A DNA stretch of 64,000 nucleotides from Falsirhodobacter halotolerans (lineage in GTDB: Bacteria > Pseudomonadota > Alphaproteobacteria > Rhodobacterales > Rhodobacteraceae): positions 162,336-226,335 of the forward strand of contig NZ_JALJAZ010000003.1 in NCBI RefSeq assembly GCF_022899245.1. Direction: 5' to 3'. Positions 16,234 to 25,145 of the stretch are shown here, piece by piece; positions within the stretch are counted from its first letter, which is position 1; each line of letters begins with the position of its first letter. The position numbers and the translations under genes are program-made. The notes below the pieces were generated by a model. The model searched no databases, was not told where the DNA came from, and saw only the letters and a program-made list of their open reading frames with translations.

Positions 16234-17084
16234 TGGCCGCCGCAAGCTCCGCCCCCGGCGTTCGCCGCCTTTTGCTGCAACGTCCGTCGGTTCTGGTCGC
16301 CCTGATCGTGTTCGTGACCATCGTGGCCGCGTGCTTCCTGTTGCCCACCCTTGGGGTGACGCAGATCGGGGGCATGTCGGTGCGCAACCGCCTGACGGGG
16401 CCGGGAGGAGAATATTTGCTGGGCGCCGATGCCTTTGGCCGCGACGTGCTGGGGCGGCTGATGGTGGCGGGGCAGACCTCGCTCGGGATCGGGCTGGGGG
16501 TGGCGCTCCTGTCCTCGGCGGCGGGGATCGCCATCGGCCTGGTGGCGGGGTTCTTTCGCCGCCTGGACACGTCGCTGTCGCGCGTGATCGACGCGATGAT
16601 GGCCTTTCCCGACATTCTTCTGGCGCTGTCTCTGGTGGCGATCTTCGGCGGGTCGATGATCAACGTCATCCTGGCGCTGTCCATCGTCTATGCCCCGCGG
16701 ATCGCGCGGATCGTTCGCGCCTCCACCCTCGTGATCCGCGAACTGCCTTATGTCGAGGCCGCCCGCGCCTTGGGAACCCGCACCCCCACGATCATGATCA
16801 CCCATGTGCTCCGCAACATCCTGTCGCCCATTCTGGTGCAGGCCACCTTCATCTTCGCCTATGCCATGCTGGCCGAGGCGGGCCTGTCCTTTCTGGGCAT
16901 CGGCGTCGATCCCACGATCCCCACCTGGGGCATCATGGTCAACGAAGGGCGGCAGTATATCGACAACGCCTTTTTCCTGATCCTCTTTCCCGGCCTTGCC
17001 ATCGCGCTGTCGGTCCTGTCGCTGCAGATCGTGGGCGACGGATTGCGCGACGCGCTGGATCCGAAACTTGCCAAGGAGACGTGA
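16233..17084 (+). CDS. ABC transporter permease, DppC type
   Basis: A 283-residue permease with an N-terminal membrane segment, the LGADAFGRDVLGRLM motif characteristic of DppC/OppC, and an EAA loop YVEAARALGTRTPTIMITHV. It pairs with the upstream DppB-type protein to form the membrane channel. ATG 16233 shares its A with the previous stop codon. The next gene begins at a GTG two bases after this stop. Confidence 0.9.
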   Translation: MAAASSAPGVRRLLLQRPSVLVALIVFVTIVAACFLLPTLGVTQIGGMSVRNRLTGPGGEYLLGADAFGRDVLGRLMVAGQTSLGIGLGVALLSSAAGIAIGLVAGFFRRLDTSLSRVIDAMMAFPDILLALSLVAIFGGSMINVILALSIVYAPRIARIVRASTLVIRELPYVEAARALGTRTPTIMITHVLRNILSPILVQATFIFAYAMLAEAGLSFLGIGVDPTIPTWGIMVNEGRQYIDNAFFLILFPGLAIALSVLSLQIVGDGLRDALDPKLAKET

Positions 17085-17085
17085 C

Positions 17086-18210
17086 GTGCCGCTCAGACTG
17101 ACCAACTTCAAGGCCGTGGGGTTCGACGGCCACGCCACCGAAATCCACGTGGATGCCGATGGTCGCATCGCGCCCGGCGCGATCGACGGGGCGAAGGTCC
17201 TGGATCTGAACGGGGCCTTCCTGTCCCCCGGATGGTGCGACCTGCATGTGCATGTCTGGCACGGGGGCACCGACATTTCCGTCCGCGCGGCCGAGGCGGG
17301 GCGGCCCACGGGCGTCACGGCCATGGCCGATGCGGGATCGGCGGGCGAGGCGAGTTTCCACGGCCTGCGCGAATACATCATCGACCCGGCAAGCGAGACG
17401 ATCAAGGCCTTCCTCAACATCGGATCCATCGGGCTTGTGGCCTGCAACCGCGTGCCCGAACTGATCGACTGGCGGTCTATCGACATCGACCGCACCCTTG
17501 CGGTCATCGAGGCGAACCGCGACGTGATCTGCGGCATCAAGGTCCGCGCGTCGGGGGTGATCGTGGGCAGCTGGGGCATCACCCCGGCCAAGATCGCCAA
17601 GCGCGTGGCCGAGATGACGAACCTGCCCCTGATGGTGCATGTGGGCGAACCCCCGCCCCTGATCGACGAGGTGTTCGAGCTGCTGACCCCCGGCGACATC
17701 GTCACCCATTGCTTCAACGGCAAGGCGGCGGGGTCGATCCGCGACACGGCGGCGCTGTTCCAGATGGCGCAGGACATGGCGGCGCGCGGGATCCTGATGG
17801 ATATCGGCCACGGCGGCGCCTCGTTCAACTTCAAGACGGCCCGCGACTCGATCGCCGACGGGCTGCGGCCCTTCTCCATCTCCACCGACCTGCACCAGCA
17901 TTCGATGGCCAAACCGGTCTATGACCTGGCCACCACCGTGTCCAAGCTTTTGGCCGTGGGTCTGGATTTCGACGATTGCGTCGCGGCCACGACCAACGCC
18001 CCGCGGTCGGTTCTGGGCCTGACGGGGGCCGAGGGCCTGTCCCCCGGCCTCCGCGCCGACTTCACCGTCTTCGATCTGGAGGAGGCGGCCATCGACGTGC
18101 TGGACAGCCAGGGCAACCACATGGTGATGGATCGCGTCTTCGAACCCCGCTGGACGATCCTTGGCGAGGACGCGCAGACGGCGGCCCGCCGCCTGCCACC
18201 TGAAAGCTGA
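17086..18210 (+). CDS. amidohydrolase/deacetylase-family metallohydrolase
   Basis: A 374-residue amidohydrolase-superfamily TIM barrel. Likely metal ligands are His54 and His56 in DLHVHVWHGG, a carboxylated Lys152 in GIKVRAS, His185 in VHVGEPP, His208 in THCFNGK, and the Asp of FSISTDLHQ. This set matches the binuclear deacetylase family that includes Atu3266 and EF_0837, characterised members of which hydrolyse N-acetyl or O-acetyl groups on small hydroxy/amino acids. It is probably cytoplasmic. I start at GTG 17086 because AAGGAG lies seven bases upstream; no ATG fits. It sits between permease and ATPase genes of one operon, so the imported compound is probably its substrate. Confidence 0.8.
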   Translation: MPLRLTNFKAVGFDGHATEIHVDADGRIAPGAIDGAKVLDLNGAFLSPGWCDLHVHVWHGGTDISVRAAEAGRPTGVTAMADAGSAGEASFHGLREYIIDPASETIKAFLNIGSIGLVACNRVPELIDWRSIDIDRTLAVIEANRDVICGIKVRASGVIVGSWGITPAKIAKRVAEMTNLPLMVHVGEPPPLIDEVFELLTPGDIVTHCFNGKAAGSIRDTAALFQMAQDMAARGILMDIGHGGASFNFKTARDSIADGLRPFSISTDLHQHSMAKPVYDLATTVSKLLAVGLDFDDCVAATTNAPRSVLGLTGAEGLSPGLRADFTVFDLEEAAIDVLDSQGNHMVMDRVFEPRWTILGEDAQTAARRLPPES

Positions 18211-18226
18211 CGTGAAGGAGACCGCG

Positions 18227-19228
18227 ATGCAGATGCCCGATGACACGATCCTGTCGGTGCAGGGCCTGAGGGTAGGCTTCGGGCGGGGACAGGCAGCCGT
18301 GGCCGCGCTACGCGATGTCAGCTTCACCCTGGGGCGCGGGCGCACGCTGGCTCTTGTGGGCGAAAGCGGGTCGGGAAAATCCGTGACCTCGTTGGCGCTG
18401 ATGGGTCTGCTGCCCCCTTCGGGACGGGTGATGGCAGGGCAGATGCTGTTTCGCGAACGCGACGGGCGGACGATCGATCTGGCGACGCTGGACACCGCCG
18501 GATACCGCCGCCTGCGCGGGCCGGGCATGTCGATGATCTTTCAGGAACCGATGTCCTCGCTCAACCCCCTGTTCACCATCGGCGACCAGATCGGTGAGAT
18601 GCTGGTGCTGCACGAACGCCTGACCGGGGCCGAACGCCAGCGCCGCGTGATCGAGATGCTGGAACTGGTGGAGATTCCGGGCGCCGCGGCCCGCGCCCGC
18701 GCCTATCCGCACGAACTGTCGGGCGGGATGCGGCAACGGGTGATGATCGCGATGGGAATGATCTGCCGCCCCGACCTCTTGATCGCGGACGAACCGACCA
18801 CCGCGCTGGACGTGACCATCCAGGCGCAGATCCTGGACCTGATGCGCCGGCTGCAAAAGGACATGGGCATGTCGATCCTGTTCATCACCCACGACATGGG
18901 CGTCGTGGCCGAAATGGCGGATGAGGTGGCGGTCATGTATGCCGGCGCGGTCGTCGAACAGGCGGGGGTGGAGGATCTGTTCGATCATACGCGCCACCCC
19001 TACACGCAGGGCCTTCTGGCCTCCATCCCGCGCGATGGCATGGCCGAGGGCGCGCGATTGGTCCCCATTCCCGGCAGCGTTCCGCCGCTGGTGGCCCTGC
19101 CGCCGGGCTGCGCCTTTGCCCCCCGATGCCCTCATGCGCAACCCGTCTGCCGCAATCCGGTGACGCTTGAACCCAAGGCGCCCGGCCACCTGTCGGCCTG
19201 CCTGTTCGATTTCGCGGGGGCCGCATGA
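18227..19228 (+). CDS. ABC transporter ATPase, DppD type
   Basis: A 333-residue ATPase with Walker A GESGSGKS, signature LSGGMRQR, Walker [13 protein letters not shown], and the C-terminal oligopeptide extension ending in a [14 protein letters not shown] cysteine cluster, which in several DppD/DppF proteins holds an iron-sulfur cluster. GAAGGAG precedes ATG 18227. The stop overlaps the next start (ATGA). Confidence 0.9.
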   Translation: MQMPDDTILSVQGLRVGFGRGQAAVAALRDVSFTLGRGRTLALVGESGSGKSVTSLALMGLLPPSGRVMAGQMLFRERDGRTIDLATLDTAGYRRLRGPGMSMIFQEPMSSLNPLFTIGDQIGEMLVLHERLTGAERQRRVIEMLELVEIPGAAARARAYPHELSGGMRQRVMIAMGMICRPDLLIADEPTTALDVTIQAQILDLMRRLQKDMGMSILFITHDMGVVAEMADEVAVMYAGAVVEQAGVEDLFDHTRHPYTQGLLASIPRDGMAEGARLVPIPGSVPPLVALPPGCAFAPRCPHAQPVCRNPVTLEPKAPGHLSACLFDFAGAA

Positions 19229-20187
19229 CATCCCCCTTGCTGGAAATTCGCGGCCTTACCAAGCATTTCGCCACCCCGTCGGGGGTCGTTCAGGCGGTGG
19301 GTGGGGTCGATCTGGACATTCCCCGCGGCTCCATCACTGGGCTCGTGGGCGAAAGCGGGTCGGGCAAGACGACGCTGGGGCGAACCGTCCTGCGTCTCAT
19401 CGAACCGACCCGCGGCACGATCCGCTTCGACGGCACCGAACTGACGGACCTGAACGATAAGGCGATGCGCGACATGCGCCGCCGGATGCAGATCATCTTT
19501 CAGGACCCCGTCTCGTCCTTGAACCCGCGCCTGAAGGTGGGCGACCTGATCGCCGAAGGGCTGGTCGCCTATGGCATCGGCACACGGCGCGACCGGCGGG
19601 ACCGGGTGGCGGCCCTGCTGGAGGAGGTGGGCTTAAGCGCGGATCACATGACCCGTTATCCCCACGCGTTTTCGGGCGGGCAGCGGCAGCGGATCGGCAT
19701 CGCCCGCGCGCTGGCGCTGGAGCCGGAGTTCATCGTCGCCGATGAAAGCGTGTCGGCGCTGGACGTGTCGATCCAGGCGCAGGTTCTGAACCTTCTTCTG
19801 GACCTGCGCCAGCGTCGCAACCTGACCATGCTGTTCATCGCCCATGACCTGTCGGTCGTGAACTATCTGTGCGATCAGGTGGCGGTGATGTATCTGGGCC
19901 GCCTGATGGAAGTGGGGCCGACCGCCGGGGTGCGCGACGCCTCGGCCCATCCCTATACCCGCGCCCTCACCTCGGCCATCCCGGTGCCGGACCCGCGCGC
20001 GGCGCGCCACCGCACCCTGTTGCAGGGCGATATTCCCAGCCCCCTCTCCCCCCCGTCGGGCTGCGTGTTCCGCACGCGATGCCCTCATGCCGAGGACATC
20101 TGCGCCCAAGGGGATCCTGCGGCCCATCGGGTCGGCCCCCATCACGACAGCTACTGCAAAAGAACCGAGGCCTTGTATGGACAGTGA
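19225..20187 (+). CDS. ABC transporter ATPase, DppF type
   Basis: A 320-residue ATPase with Walker A GESGSGKTT, FQDPVSSLNPRLKVGD (the DppF/OppF Q-loop region), signature FSGGQRQRIGIARAL, and a C-terminal CVFRTRCPHAEDIC cluster. With the DppD-type protein it forms the heterodimeric motor of the importer. It starts within the stop of the previous gene, and its own last 11 bases overlap the ridA-like gene. Confidence 0.9.
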   Translation: MTSPLLEIRGLTKHFATPSGVVQAVGGVDLDIPRGSITGLVGESGSGKTTLGRTVLRLIEPTRGTIRFDGTELTDLNDKAMRDMRRRMQIIFQDPVSSLNPRLKVGDLIAEGLVAYGIGTRRDRRDRVAALLEEVGLSADHMTRYPHAFSGGQRQRIGIARALALEPEFIVADESVSALDVSIQAQVLNLLLDLRQRRNLTMLFIAHDLSVVNYLCDQVAVMYLGRLMEVGPTAGVRDASAHPYTRALTSAIPVPDPRAARHRTLLQGDIPSPLSPPSGCVFRTRCPHAEDICAQGDPAAHRVGPHHDSYCKRTEALYGQ

Positions 20188-20674
20188 CACCCTGGCGACC
20201 ACGCCCGAAACCCGTCTTGCCGCCATGGGCATCGACCTGCCCCGCGCCGCGCCGTCCCCCATCGGATCGTTCCGCAACGTGCGGCAAAGCGGCGGCCTGA
20301 TCTACGTCTCGGGTCAGGGGCCCGTCCGGGCCGATGGCACGCTGATCCGGGGCAAAGTCGGCAGCGACGTCACCGCCGAGGAGGCGCGCGACCATGCGAC
20401 CCTGGTCGCCGTGAACATCCTGTCCGCCTTGCGCGACGCCTATGGCACGCTGGATCGCGTGGGCGGGGTCGTGAAACTTCTGGGTCTGGTCAATGCCGCC
20501 CCCGATTTCGAACGCCATCCCTTCGTGATCGACGGGGCGTCCGATCTTCTGGCGCAGGTGTTCGGCGAACCGGGGGTTCATGCGCGATCTTCGTTCGGGG
20601 TGGGATCCCTGCCCAACCGCATCACGGTGGAGATCGAGGCGATCTTCGAACTGGCGCCGGATCAGCCGCGATGA
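20177..20674 (+). CDS. RidA-family protein (enamine/imine deaminase type)
   Basis: A 165-residue member of the YjgF/YER057c/UK114 family, with IYVSGQGPVRADGTL near the N-terminal third and a final NRITVEIEAIFEL strand. Characterised RidA proteins hydrolyse reactive enamines and imines, such as 2-aminoacrylate, released by PLP enzymes. It is longer than classic RidA (about 130) because of an N-terminal extension. Its place at the end of this importer operon, next to a SelA-like PLP enzyme, suggests it cleans up that enzyme's product. It overlaps dppF by 11 bases and the convergent iclR gene by 13. The catalytic Arg was not confidently located. Confidence 0.82.
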   Translation: MDSDTLATTPETRLAAMGIDLPRAAPSPIGSFRNVRQSGGLIYVSGQGPVRADGTLIRGKVGSDVTAEEARDHATLVAVNILSALRDAYGTLDRVGGVVKLLGLVNAAPDFERHPFVIDGASDLLAQVFGEPGVHARSSFGVGSLPNRITVEIEAIFELAPDQPR

Positions 20675-21456
20675 TGCAGGCCAAGCGCCCGTTCGACCGA
20701 AAAGGCCGCATCCCGCACGGCGCGGGCGATCAGATCGAACCGATCCTGCACCCGATGCTTGGGCATGACGACCGACATCGTCAATTCGCACGTTCCGTCC
20801 AGCCCGCGGATCGGCGCGGCGATGCAGGCGACCTCGTCCTCGGACGTGTCGATCTGCACCGACAGGCCGTCGTGGAAATCCCGGTGGGCCATGCGCGACA
20901 GTTTTTCGGGGTCGGTTTCGGCAAGGCCGGTATTCGATGGTCGGGCGCAGGCGCGGAACACCGCCAGACGCGCCTCGTCCGGCAGATGGCCTACCAAGAG
21001 CCGCCCCGAGGCGGTCCAGTTCAGCGGCACCCGCGTTCCCACATCCGAGGTGACGCGAAACGGTCCGGTCCCTTCCGCCATGGCCACGACCTGCATCATG
21101 CCCTCATCCCGGGCGCAGATCTGGACCATTTCGCCCACCCGTTCGTTCAGGGCGAACATCGCCCGCTCCGCCTCGCCGAACGCGCTCATCCGCGCGCGAT
21201 AGGCGAGGCCGTAGCGCATGAGGCGCGGTCCCAGCCATGCCCGCCCGTCGCTGCCGCGCGACAGCATCGCCCGCTCCTGCAGTTCGTCGATCAGCTTGTA
21301 GACGGTGGAGGGCGGCGCGCCCGTGACCTTGGCCAGTTCATACGCCGTCATCGGCTGATGCCGTTCGGTCAGGATATCCAGAATCTGCAATGCCCGGTCG
21401 ATGCCGCTGGTGCGCGACCGGCGTGCCGGATCGGTCGGTGTGCCCTGATCGTCCAT
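20662..21456 (-). CDS. IclR-family transcriptional regulator
   Basis: A 264-residue regulator. The N-terminal winged helix-turn-helix spans about residues 20-75 (GIDRALQILDILTER, then PPSTVYKLIDELQ); the C-terminal GAF-like effector domain follows, with a C-terminal VSVQIDTSEDEVACIAAPI-type segment. ATG 21456 was taken over 21498 because AGGGGCGAC lies upstream. It is divergent from the SelA-like gene and convergent with the importer operon, so it probably controls both. Candidate operators are noted at 21498-21514 and 13648-13659. Confidence 0.88.
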   Translation of the reverse strand: MDDQGTPTDPARRSRTSGIDRALQILDILTERHQPMTAYELAKVTGAPPSTVYKLIDELQERAMLSRGSDGRAWLGPRLMRYGLAYRARMSAFGEAERAMFALNERVGEMVQICARDEGMMQVVAMAEGTGPFRVTSDVGTRVPLNWTASGRLLVGHLPDEARLAVFRACARPSNTGLAETDPEKLSRMAHRDFHDGLSVQIDTSEDEVACIAAPIRGLDGTCELTMSVVMPKHRVQDRFDLIARAVRDAAFSVERALGLHHRG

Positions 21457-21536
21457 GTCGCCCCTGCCCCATATCCATGCTATTGGGCCACCTATCACAG
21501 TTATGGAACTTTCCGCAAGAACCCGGAGATTGTCGA
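21457..21536. promoter_or_regulatory. iclR / SelA-like intergenic region with candidate operator
   Basis: An 80-base divergent gap. It contains CAGTTATGGAAC (21498-21509), nearly identical to a word in front of the binding-protein gene, and GGAACTTTCC (21505-21514), whose GGAA/TTCC arms resemble the short palindromes bound by IclR-family proteins. Binding is inferred. Confidence 0.45.
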
Positions 21537-22763
21537 ATGATACGAAACACCCCCCATCCCGTCGATTGGTCCTGGCACGATGCCGCAGGGTATGGCCGGA
21601 TGATCAACGTATCGGGCACCATGACATCGCTTGGCGGGTCGATCACCACCGCGCGGGTGGCCGAGGCGACGGCCGCCGTCATGCCCCGCTTCGTGCGCAT
21701 CCACGAATTGCAGACCCGCGCGTCCGAGGTCATCGCCCGCCTGACGGGGGCGGAAGCGGGGTTCCTGACCGCGTCGGCCAGTGCCGGGATCACGCTGGCC
21801 GTCGCCGCGACGATAACCGGACTTGATCCCGCCCGCGCCGAGGCGCTGCCCACCGACCCCGGCCCGCGCAACGCGGTGGCGGTGCAGATGGGGCATCTGT
21901 GCGAATACGGCGCGCCGGTGTCGCAGGCTATCGCGCTGGCCGGGGGGCGCACCCGCATCGTGGGGCAATCGACCTCGGTCAAGGATTACCAACTGGACGC
22001 GGCCCTGGACGACACCTGTGCCGCCGCGCTCTATGTCGTGTCGCACCATGTAGTCGATTACGGGATGATCCCGTTGGAAACCTTTGCCAAGATCGCCCAT
22101 GCCAAGGGCATTCCGGTCATCGTCGACGCCGCGTCGGAATACGACCTTCGCGGGTTTCTGGAAAAGGGGGCGGATATCGTCATCTATTCCGGTCACAAGT
22201 TTCTGGGGGGACCGACCTCGGGCATCGTGGCGGGGACGAAGGATCTGGTCCGTGCGGCCTATCTGCAGAACACCGGAATCGGTCGGGGGATGAAGATCGG
22301 CAAGGAAAGCCTGGCCGGGGCCATCGCCGCCATGGAACAGTGGATGGAGCGCGACCACGCCGCCATCCGCACCGAGGAGACGCGGGCCCTGACGCTGTGG
22401 CAGGATGCGATAGCGGGACTGGACGGGATCACGCCGATGCGCATCCCCGATCCAACCGGCAACCCGCTGGAGCGGCTGCAGATCTGGATCGACCCCGCGC
22501 AGGCCGGCGCCTCGGCCGCGCAATTCGCCGAAGCGTTCGGGCGGGTGGACCCCCCCCTGATCGTGCGCGGGCACGAGGTGGAGAAGGGATATCTTCAACT
22601 GGACCCGTGCAACCTCATGCCCGGACAGGCCGAGATGGTGCGCGACATTCTGGTGCATGTCCTGTCGGACGGGCCGACGGCGGCGGCCATCGACGCCGAG
22701 GCCGCGCGGGCGGCGGCCCGCAACGGGGGCACGGACAGCTATCTGAACTGGCTGGCGGACTGA
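21537..22763 (+). CDS. SelA-like PLP-dependent lyase/transferase (DgaE-like)
   Basis: A 408-residue fold-type I PLP enzyme. Lys221 in SGHKFLGGPTSG is the probable Schiff-base lysine and VIVDAASEYDLR gives the Asp that contacts the PLP ring nitrogen. The family groups bacterial SelA with D-glucosaminate-6-phosphate ammonia-lyase and related enzymes. With no selenocysteine machinery nearby, and a deacetylase and RidA in the neighbouring operon, an ammonia-lyase-type reaction on a deacetylated amino acid is more likely than tRNA modification. GGAG lies about eight bases before ATG 21537. The exact substrate is not determined. Confidence 0.8.
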   Translation: MIRNTPHPVDWSWHDAAGYGRMINVSGTMTSLGGSITTARVAEATAAVMPRFVRIHELQTRASEVIARLTGAEAGFLTASASAGITLAVAATITGLDPARAEALPTDPGPRNAVAVQMGHLCEYGAPVSQAIALAGGRTRIVGQSTSVKDYQLDAALDDTCAAALYVVSHHVVDYGMIPLETFAKIAHAKGIPVIVDAASEYDLRGFLEKGADIVIYSGHKFLGGPTSGIVAGTKDLVRAAYLQNTGIGRGMKIGKESLAGAIAAMEQWMERDHAAIRTEETRALTLWQDAIAGLDGITPMRIPDPTGNPLERLQIWIDPAQAGASAAQFAEAFGRVDPPLIVRGHEVEKGYLQLDPCNLMPGQAEMVRDILVHVLSDGPTAAAIDAEAARAAARNGGTDSYLNWLAD

Positions 22764-22782
22764 ACCTCCGCCGCCTTCGGGG

Positions 22783-23868
22783 TCACGGGCGGGGCAGCGC
22801 CTGCCCGTCCGATCCGAACAGATGACAATCGGCCGCCGCGAAGCCCACGGACAAAGGACGGTCCGGCACGACGTCGGCATTGCCGGGCAGCAGAAGGCTG
22901 AACGTCGTGGCCCCCCCGTCCAGACTGGCATGGGCCACCGTCTGCTGGCCCAGATGTTCGACCACCGTCGGCGTCACCTCGATCATCGCATCGCCGGGTC
23001 CGGGGTGGATGTGTTCGGGCCGAATGCCAAGGGTCATGTCCTGACCGACCCGCCCCGGCCCGCCCGGAATGGCCAACGCCAGCCGTTGGCCCAGAAACTC
23101 CACCGTCAGGCCGCGGGCATCTTCCTCCACGCAGCGCACGGGGATCATGTTCATGCGCGGGCTGCCGATAAACGTGGCCACGAACATGTCGCGGGGGTTG
23201 AGATAAAGCTCCAGCGGCGTGCCGATCTGGGCAATGCGCCCCTGCCCCAGAACCACGATGCGGTCGGCCATCGTCATCGCCTCGACCTGGTCATGGGTGA
23301 CATAGATCATCGTCGCGCCCAACTGGCGGTGCAGGCGGGTCAGTTCCACGCGCATGTCACCGCGCAGCGCGGCGTCGAGGTTCGACAGCGGTTCGTCGAA
23401 CAGGAAAATCTTGGGTTCGCGCACGATGGCCCGCCCGATGGCCACCCGCTGGCGCTGGCCGCCCGACAACATGCCGGGTTTCTGCTGCAAACGCTCTTCA
23501 AGATGCAGGATCCTGGCCGCCGCCTGCACCTTGTCGCGGATGACCGCCTCGGGCGCCTTTTCGACCCGCAGGGGAAAGGCGATGTTTTCAAACACCGACA
23601 TGTGGGGATAAAGGGCATAGCTTTGGAACACCATCGCGATGCCGCGCTTTACCGGCGGCAGGTCGTTCACGCGCGCGCCGTCGATCAGGATGTCGCCTTC
23701 GGTGGTGGAATCCAGCCCCGCGATCATCCGCAGCAAGGTCGATTTCCCACAGCCCGACGGGCCGACGAAAACTACGAATTCCCCATCCGCCACATCGAGC
23801 GAGACATCCTGCACCGCGTCATAGGTGCCGAAGGATTTTACGATATTCTTCAGGGAAAGCTGTCCCAA
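22783..23868 (-). CDS. sugar ABC transporter ATPase (MalK/UgpC type)
   Basis: A 361-residue ATPase with Walker A GPSGCGKST, Q-loop MVFQSYALYPHMSV, signature LSGGQRQR, Walker B FLFDEPLSNLD, and a C-terminal TOBE/regulatory region (ARGLTVEFLG, GIRPEHIH). This matches CUT1-family sugar importers. The start is a TTG at 23868 backed by an excellent AAGGAG six bases upstream; no ATG gives the full Walker-strand N-terminus. It is the last gene of the amino-sugar importer operon and follows a hairpin after the binding-protein gene. Confidence 0.92.
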   Translation of the reverse strand: MGQLSLKNIVKSFGTYDAVQDVSLDVADGEFVVFVGPSGCGKSTLLRMIAGLDSTTEGDILIDGARVNDLPPVKRGIAMVFQSYALYPHMSVFENIAFPLRVEKAPEAVIRDKVQAAARILHLEERLQQKPGMLSGGQRQRVAIGRAIVREPKIFLFDEPLSNLDAALRGDMRVELTRLHRQLGATMIYVTHDQVEAMTMADRIVVLGQGRIAQIGTPLELYLNPRDMFVATFIGSPRMNMIPVRCVEEDARGLTVEFLGQRLALAIPGGPGRVGQDMTLGIRPEHIHPGPGDAMIEVTPTVVEHLGQQTVAHASLDGGATTFSLLLPGNADVVPDRPLSVGFAAADCHLFGSDGQALPRP

Positions 23869-23889
23869 ACCCGTCTCCTTGAAAAGGGT

Positions 23890-23908
23890 GGGGGGCAGGA
23901 CGCCCCCC
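23890..23908 (-). terminator. hairpin between sugar-binding protein and ATPase genes
   Basis: GGGGGGC (23890-23896) and GCCCCCC (23902-23908) form a perfect 7-bp stem with a 5-base loop, six bases after the binding-protein stop on the minus strand. A run of T follows only after nine more bases. Probably an attenuator or 3' stabiliser that raises binding-protein mRNA over ATPase mRNA. Confidence 0.5.
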
Positions 23909-23914
23909 GCGCGC

Positions 23915-25129
23915 TTATTTGTAGTCTTCCAGCTCGTCTGCGGCCTTGGTCAGTGCCGCCTGCGGTTCGGCCTGACCCGTCACCACCGACTGCACCATCG
24001 CGATCATCACGTTCTGGAACCCCTTGTAATCGGTGAACAACGGCTCCGGCCCGCCATATTCGATGCCCGCGATCAGCGGCCCCCACCACGGGGTGTCTTC
24101 CACCAGCTGGTCCACCCCGGCCGAGGGGCGCAGCGGCGTCAGCCCCGCATCGGAGGTGGATTCGTATTCGAACTGGATATCGGGCGAGGTGATGTATTTG
24201 GCGAACTCGATCGCCTTGTCCTCCACCCCCGACCCGTCGAAGATCGCCAGACTGTCGGTGATCAGAAGCGTGCCCGGCCCCTGCGCCGACGGACCGAGCG
24301 GCAAGGGCGCGATGCCCCATTCCATGTCGGTTTCCAGCAGACGCACCGCCGCGCCCGACCCGTTGTGGATCATCGCCACCCCGCCATCGAGGAAGATCGC
24401 GCGCACCTCGTTTTGTTCATACGCGGTCGGCCCTTCCTCGGACCACGGCACCATCGCCTTGTAACCTTCCAGCGCGGCCAGAACCTCGGGGCTGTCGAGC
24501 GTGATGTTGCCGTCCGCGTCGATCACCTGCCCGTTGTTGGTATACACCCAGTGCAGGAACTGGTGCATCGTGTTGTCGAAGGTTTTCGCGACCAGACCGA
24601 AGCCGGGGGTGCCGGTCTTTTCGGTGATGATCTTGGCGAACTCGATCTCCTCCTCCCACGTTTTCGGGGGGGTGTCGGGGTCCAGACCCGCCTCGCGGAA
24701 CAGGCCCTTGTTCCAATAAAGCGCCTTGGTGGAAAATGCGATCGGCACGCCCCACTGGGTCCCGTCGAACGTCACCGTTTCGGGGATGTTGGGGTAGTAG
24801 CTGGCCTGCTCCTCCTCGGTCATCGGCACTTCGACGATGAGGTCGGACAGGGCGAATTCCTTAAGGGTGCGCGACCCGACATAGGCCATGGCGGGCGGGG
24901 TTCCGGCGGCGGCCAGCGTCGTCGCCTTGTCCTGGCATTGCGCCCATCCCACCACCTCGGGCGAGACGGTCCAGCCCTCGTTTGCGGCCTCCCATTCGGC
25001 GATGTATTTTTCGTGCACGGGATCCAGACGGTCCCCGCAATAGATCCAGCTGATATCCTCGGCCGACGCGGGAATGGCGGCCAGGGCGGTCGTGCCGGTC
25101 AGCGCCAGCGCGAATACGGATGGTTTCAC
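23915..25129 (-). CDS. sugar-binding protein of the amino-sugar ABC importer (family 1)
   Basis: A 404-residue periplasmic protein with a signal peptide cleaved near IPASAED. The mature part has the family 1 sugar-binding look: an early VHEKYIAEWEAANEG helix, WGVPIAFSTKALYWNKGLF, and a C-terminal half rich in aromatic residues (DTPWWGPLIAG). The start is GTG 25129 with GGGAGA upstream. Its operon neighbours (NagA, ROK kinase, GH20 across the regulator) suggest GlcNAc or a GlcNAc-containing oligosaccharide as ligand; this is inference from context. Confidence 0.9.
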   Translation of the reverse strand: MKPSVFALALTGTTALAAIPASAEDISWIYCGDRLDPVHEKYIAEWEAANEGWTVSPEVVGWAQCQDKATTLAAAGTPPAMAYVGSRTLKEFALSDLIVEVPMTEEEQASYYPNIPETVTFDGTQWGVPIAFSTKALYWNKGLFREAGLDPDTPPKTWEEEIEFAKIITEKTGTPGFGLVAKTFDNTMHQFLHWVYTNNGQVIDADGNITLDSPEVLAALEGYKAMVPWSEEGPTAYEQNEVRAIFLDGGVAMIHNGSGAAVRLLETDMEWGIAPLPLGPSAQGPGTLLITDSLAIFDGSGVEDKAIEFAKYITSPDIQFEYESTSDAGLTPLRPSAGVDQLVEDTPWWGPLIAGIEYGGPEPLFTDYKGFQNVMIAMVQSVVTGQAEPQAALTKAADELEDYK

Positions 25130-25145
25130 GATACTCTCCCGTTGG

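Noticed and set aside
21537..22763. Selenocysteine synthase (SelA)
   Set aside because: The fold matches, but selB and selD are absent nearby and the neighbours are catabolic, so a DgaE-like lyase is more likely.
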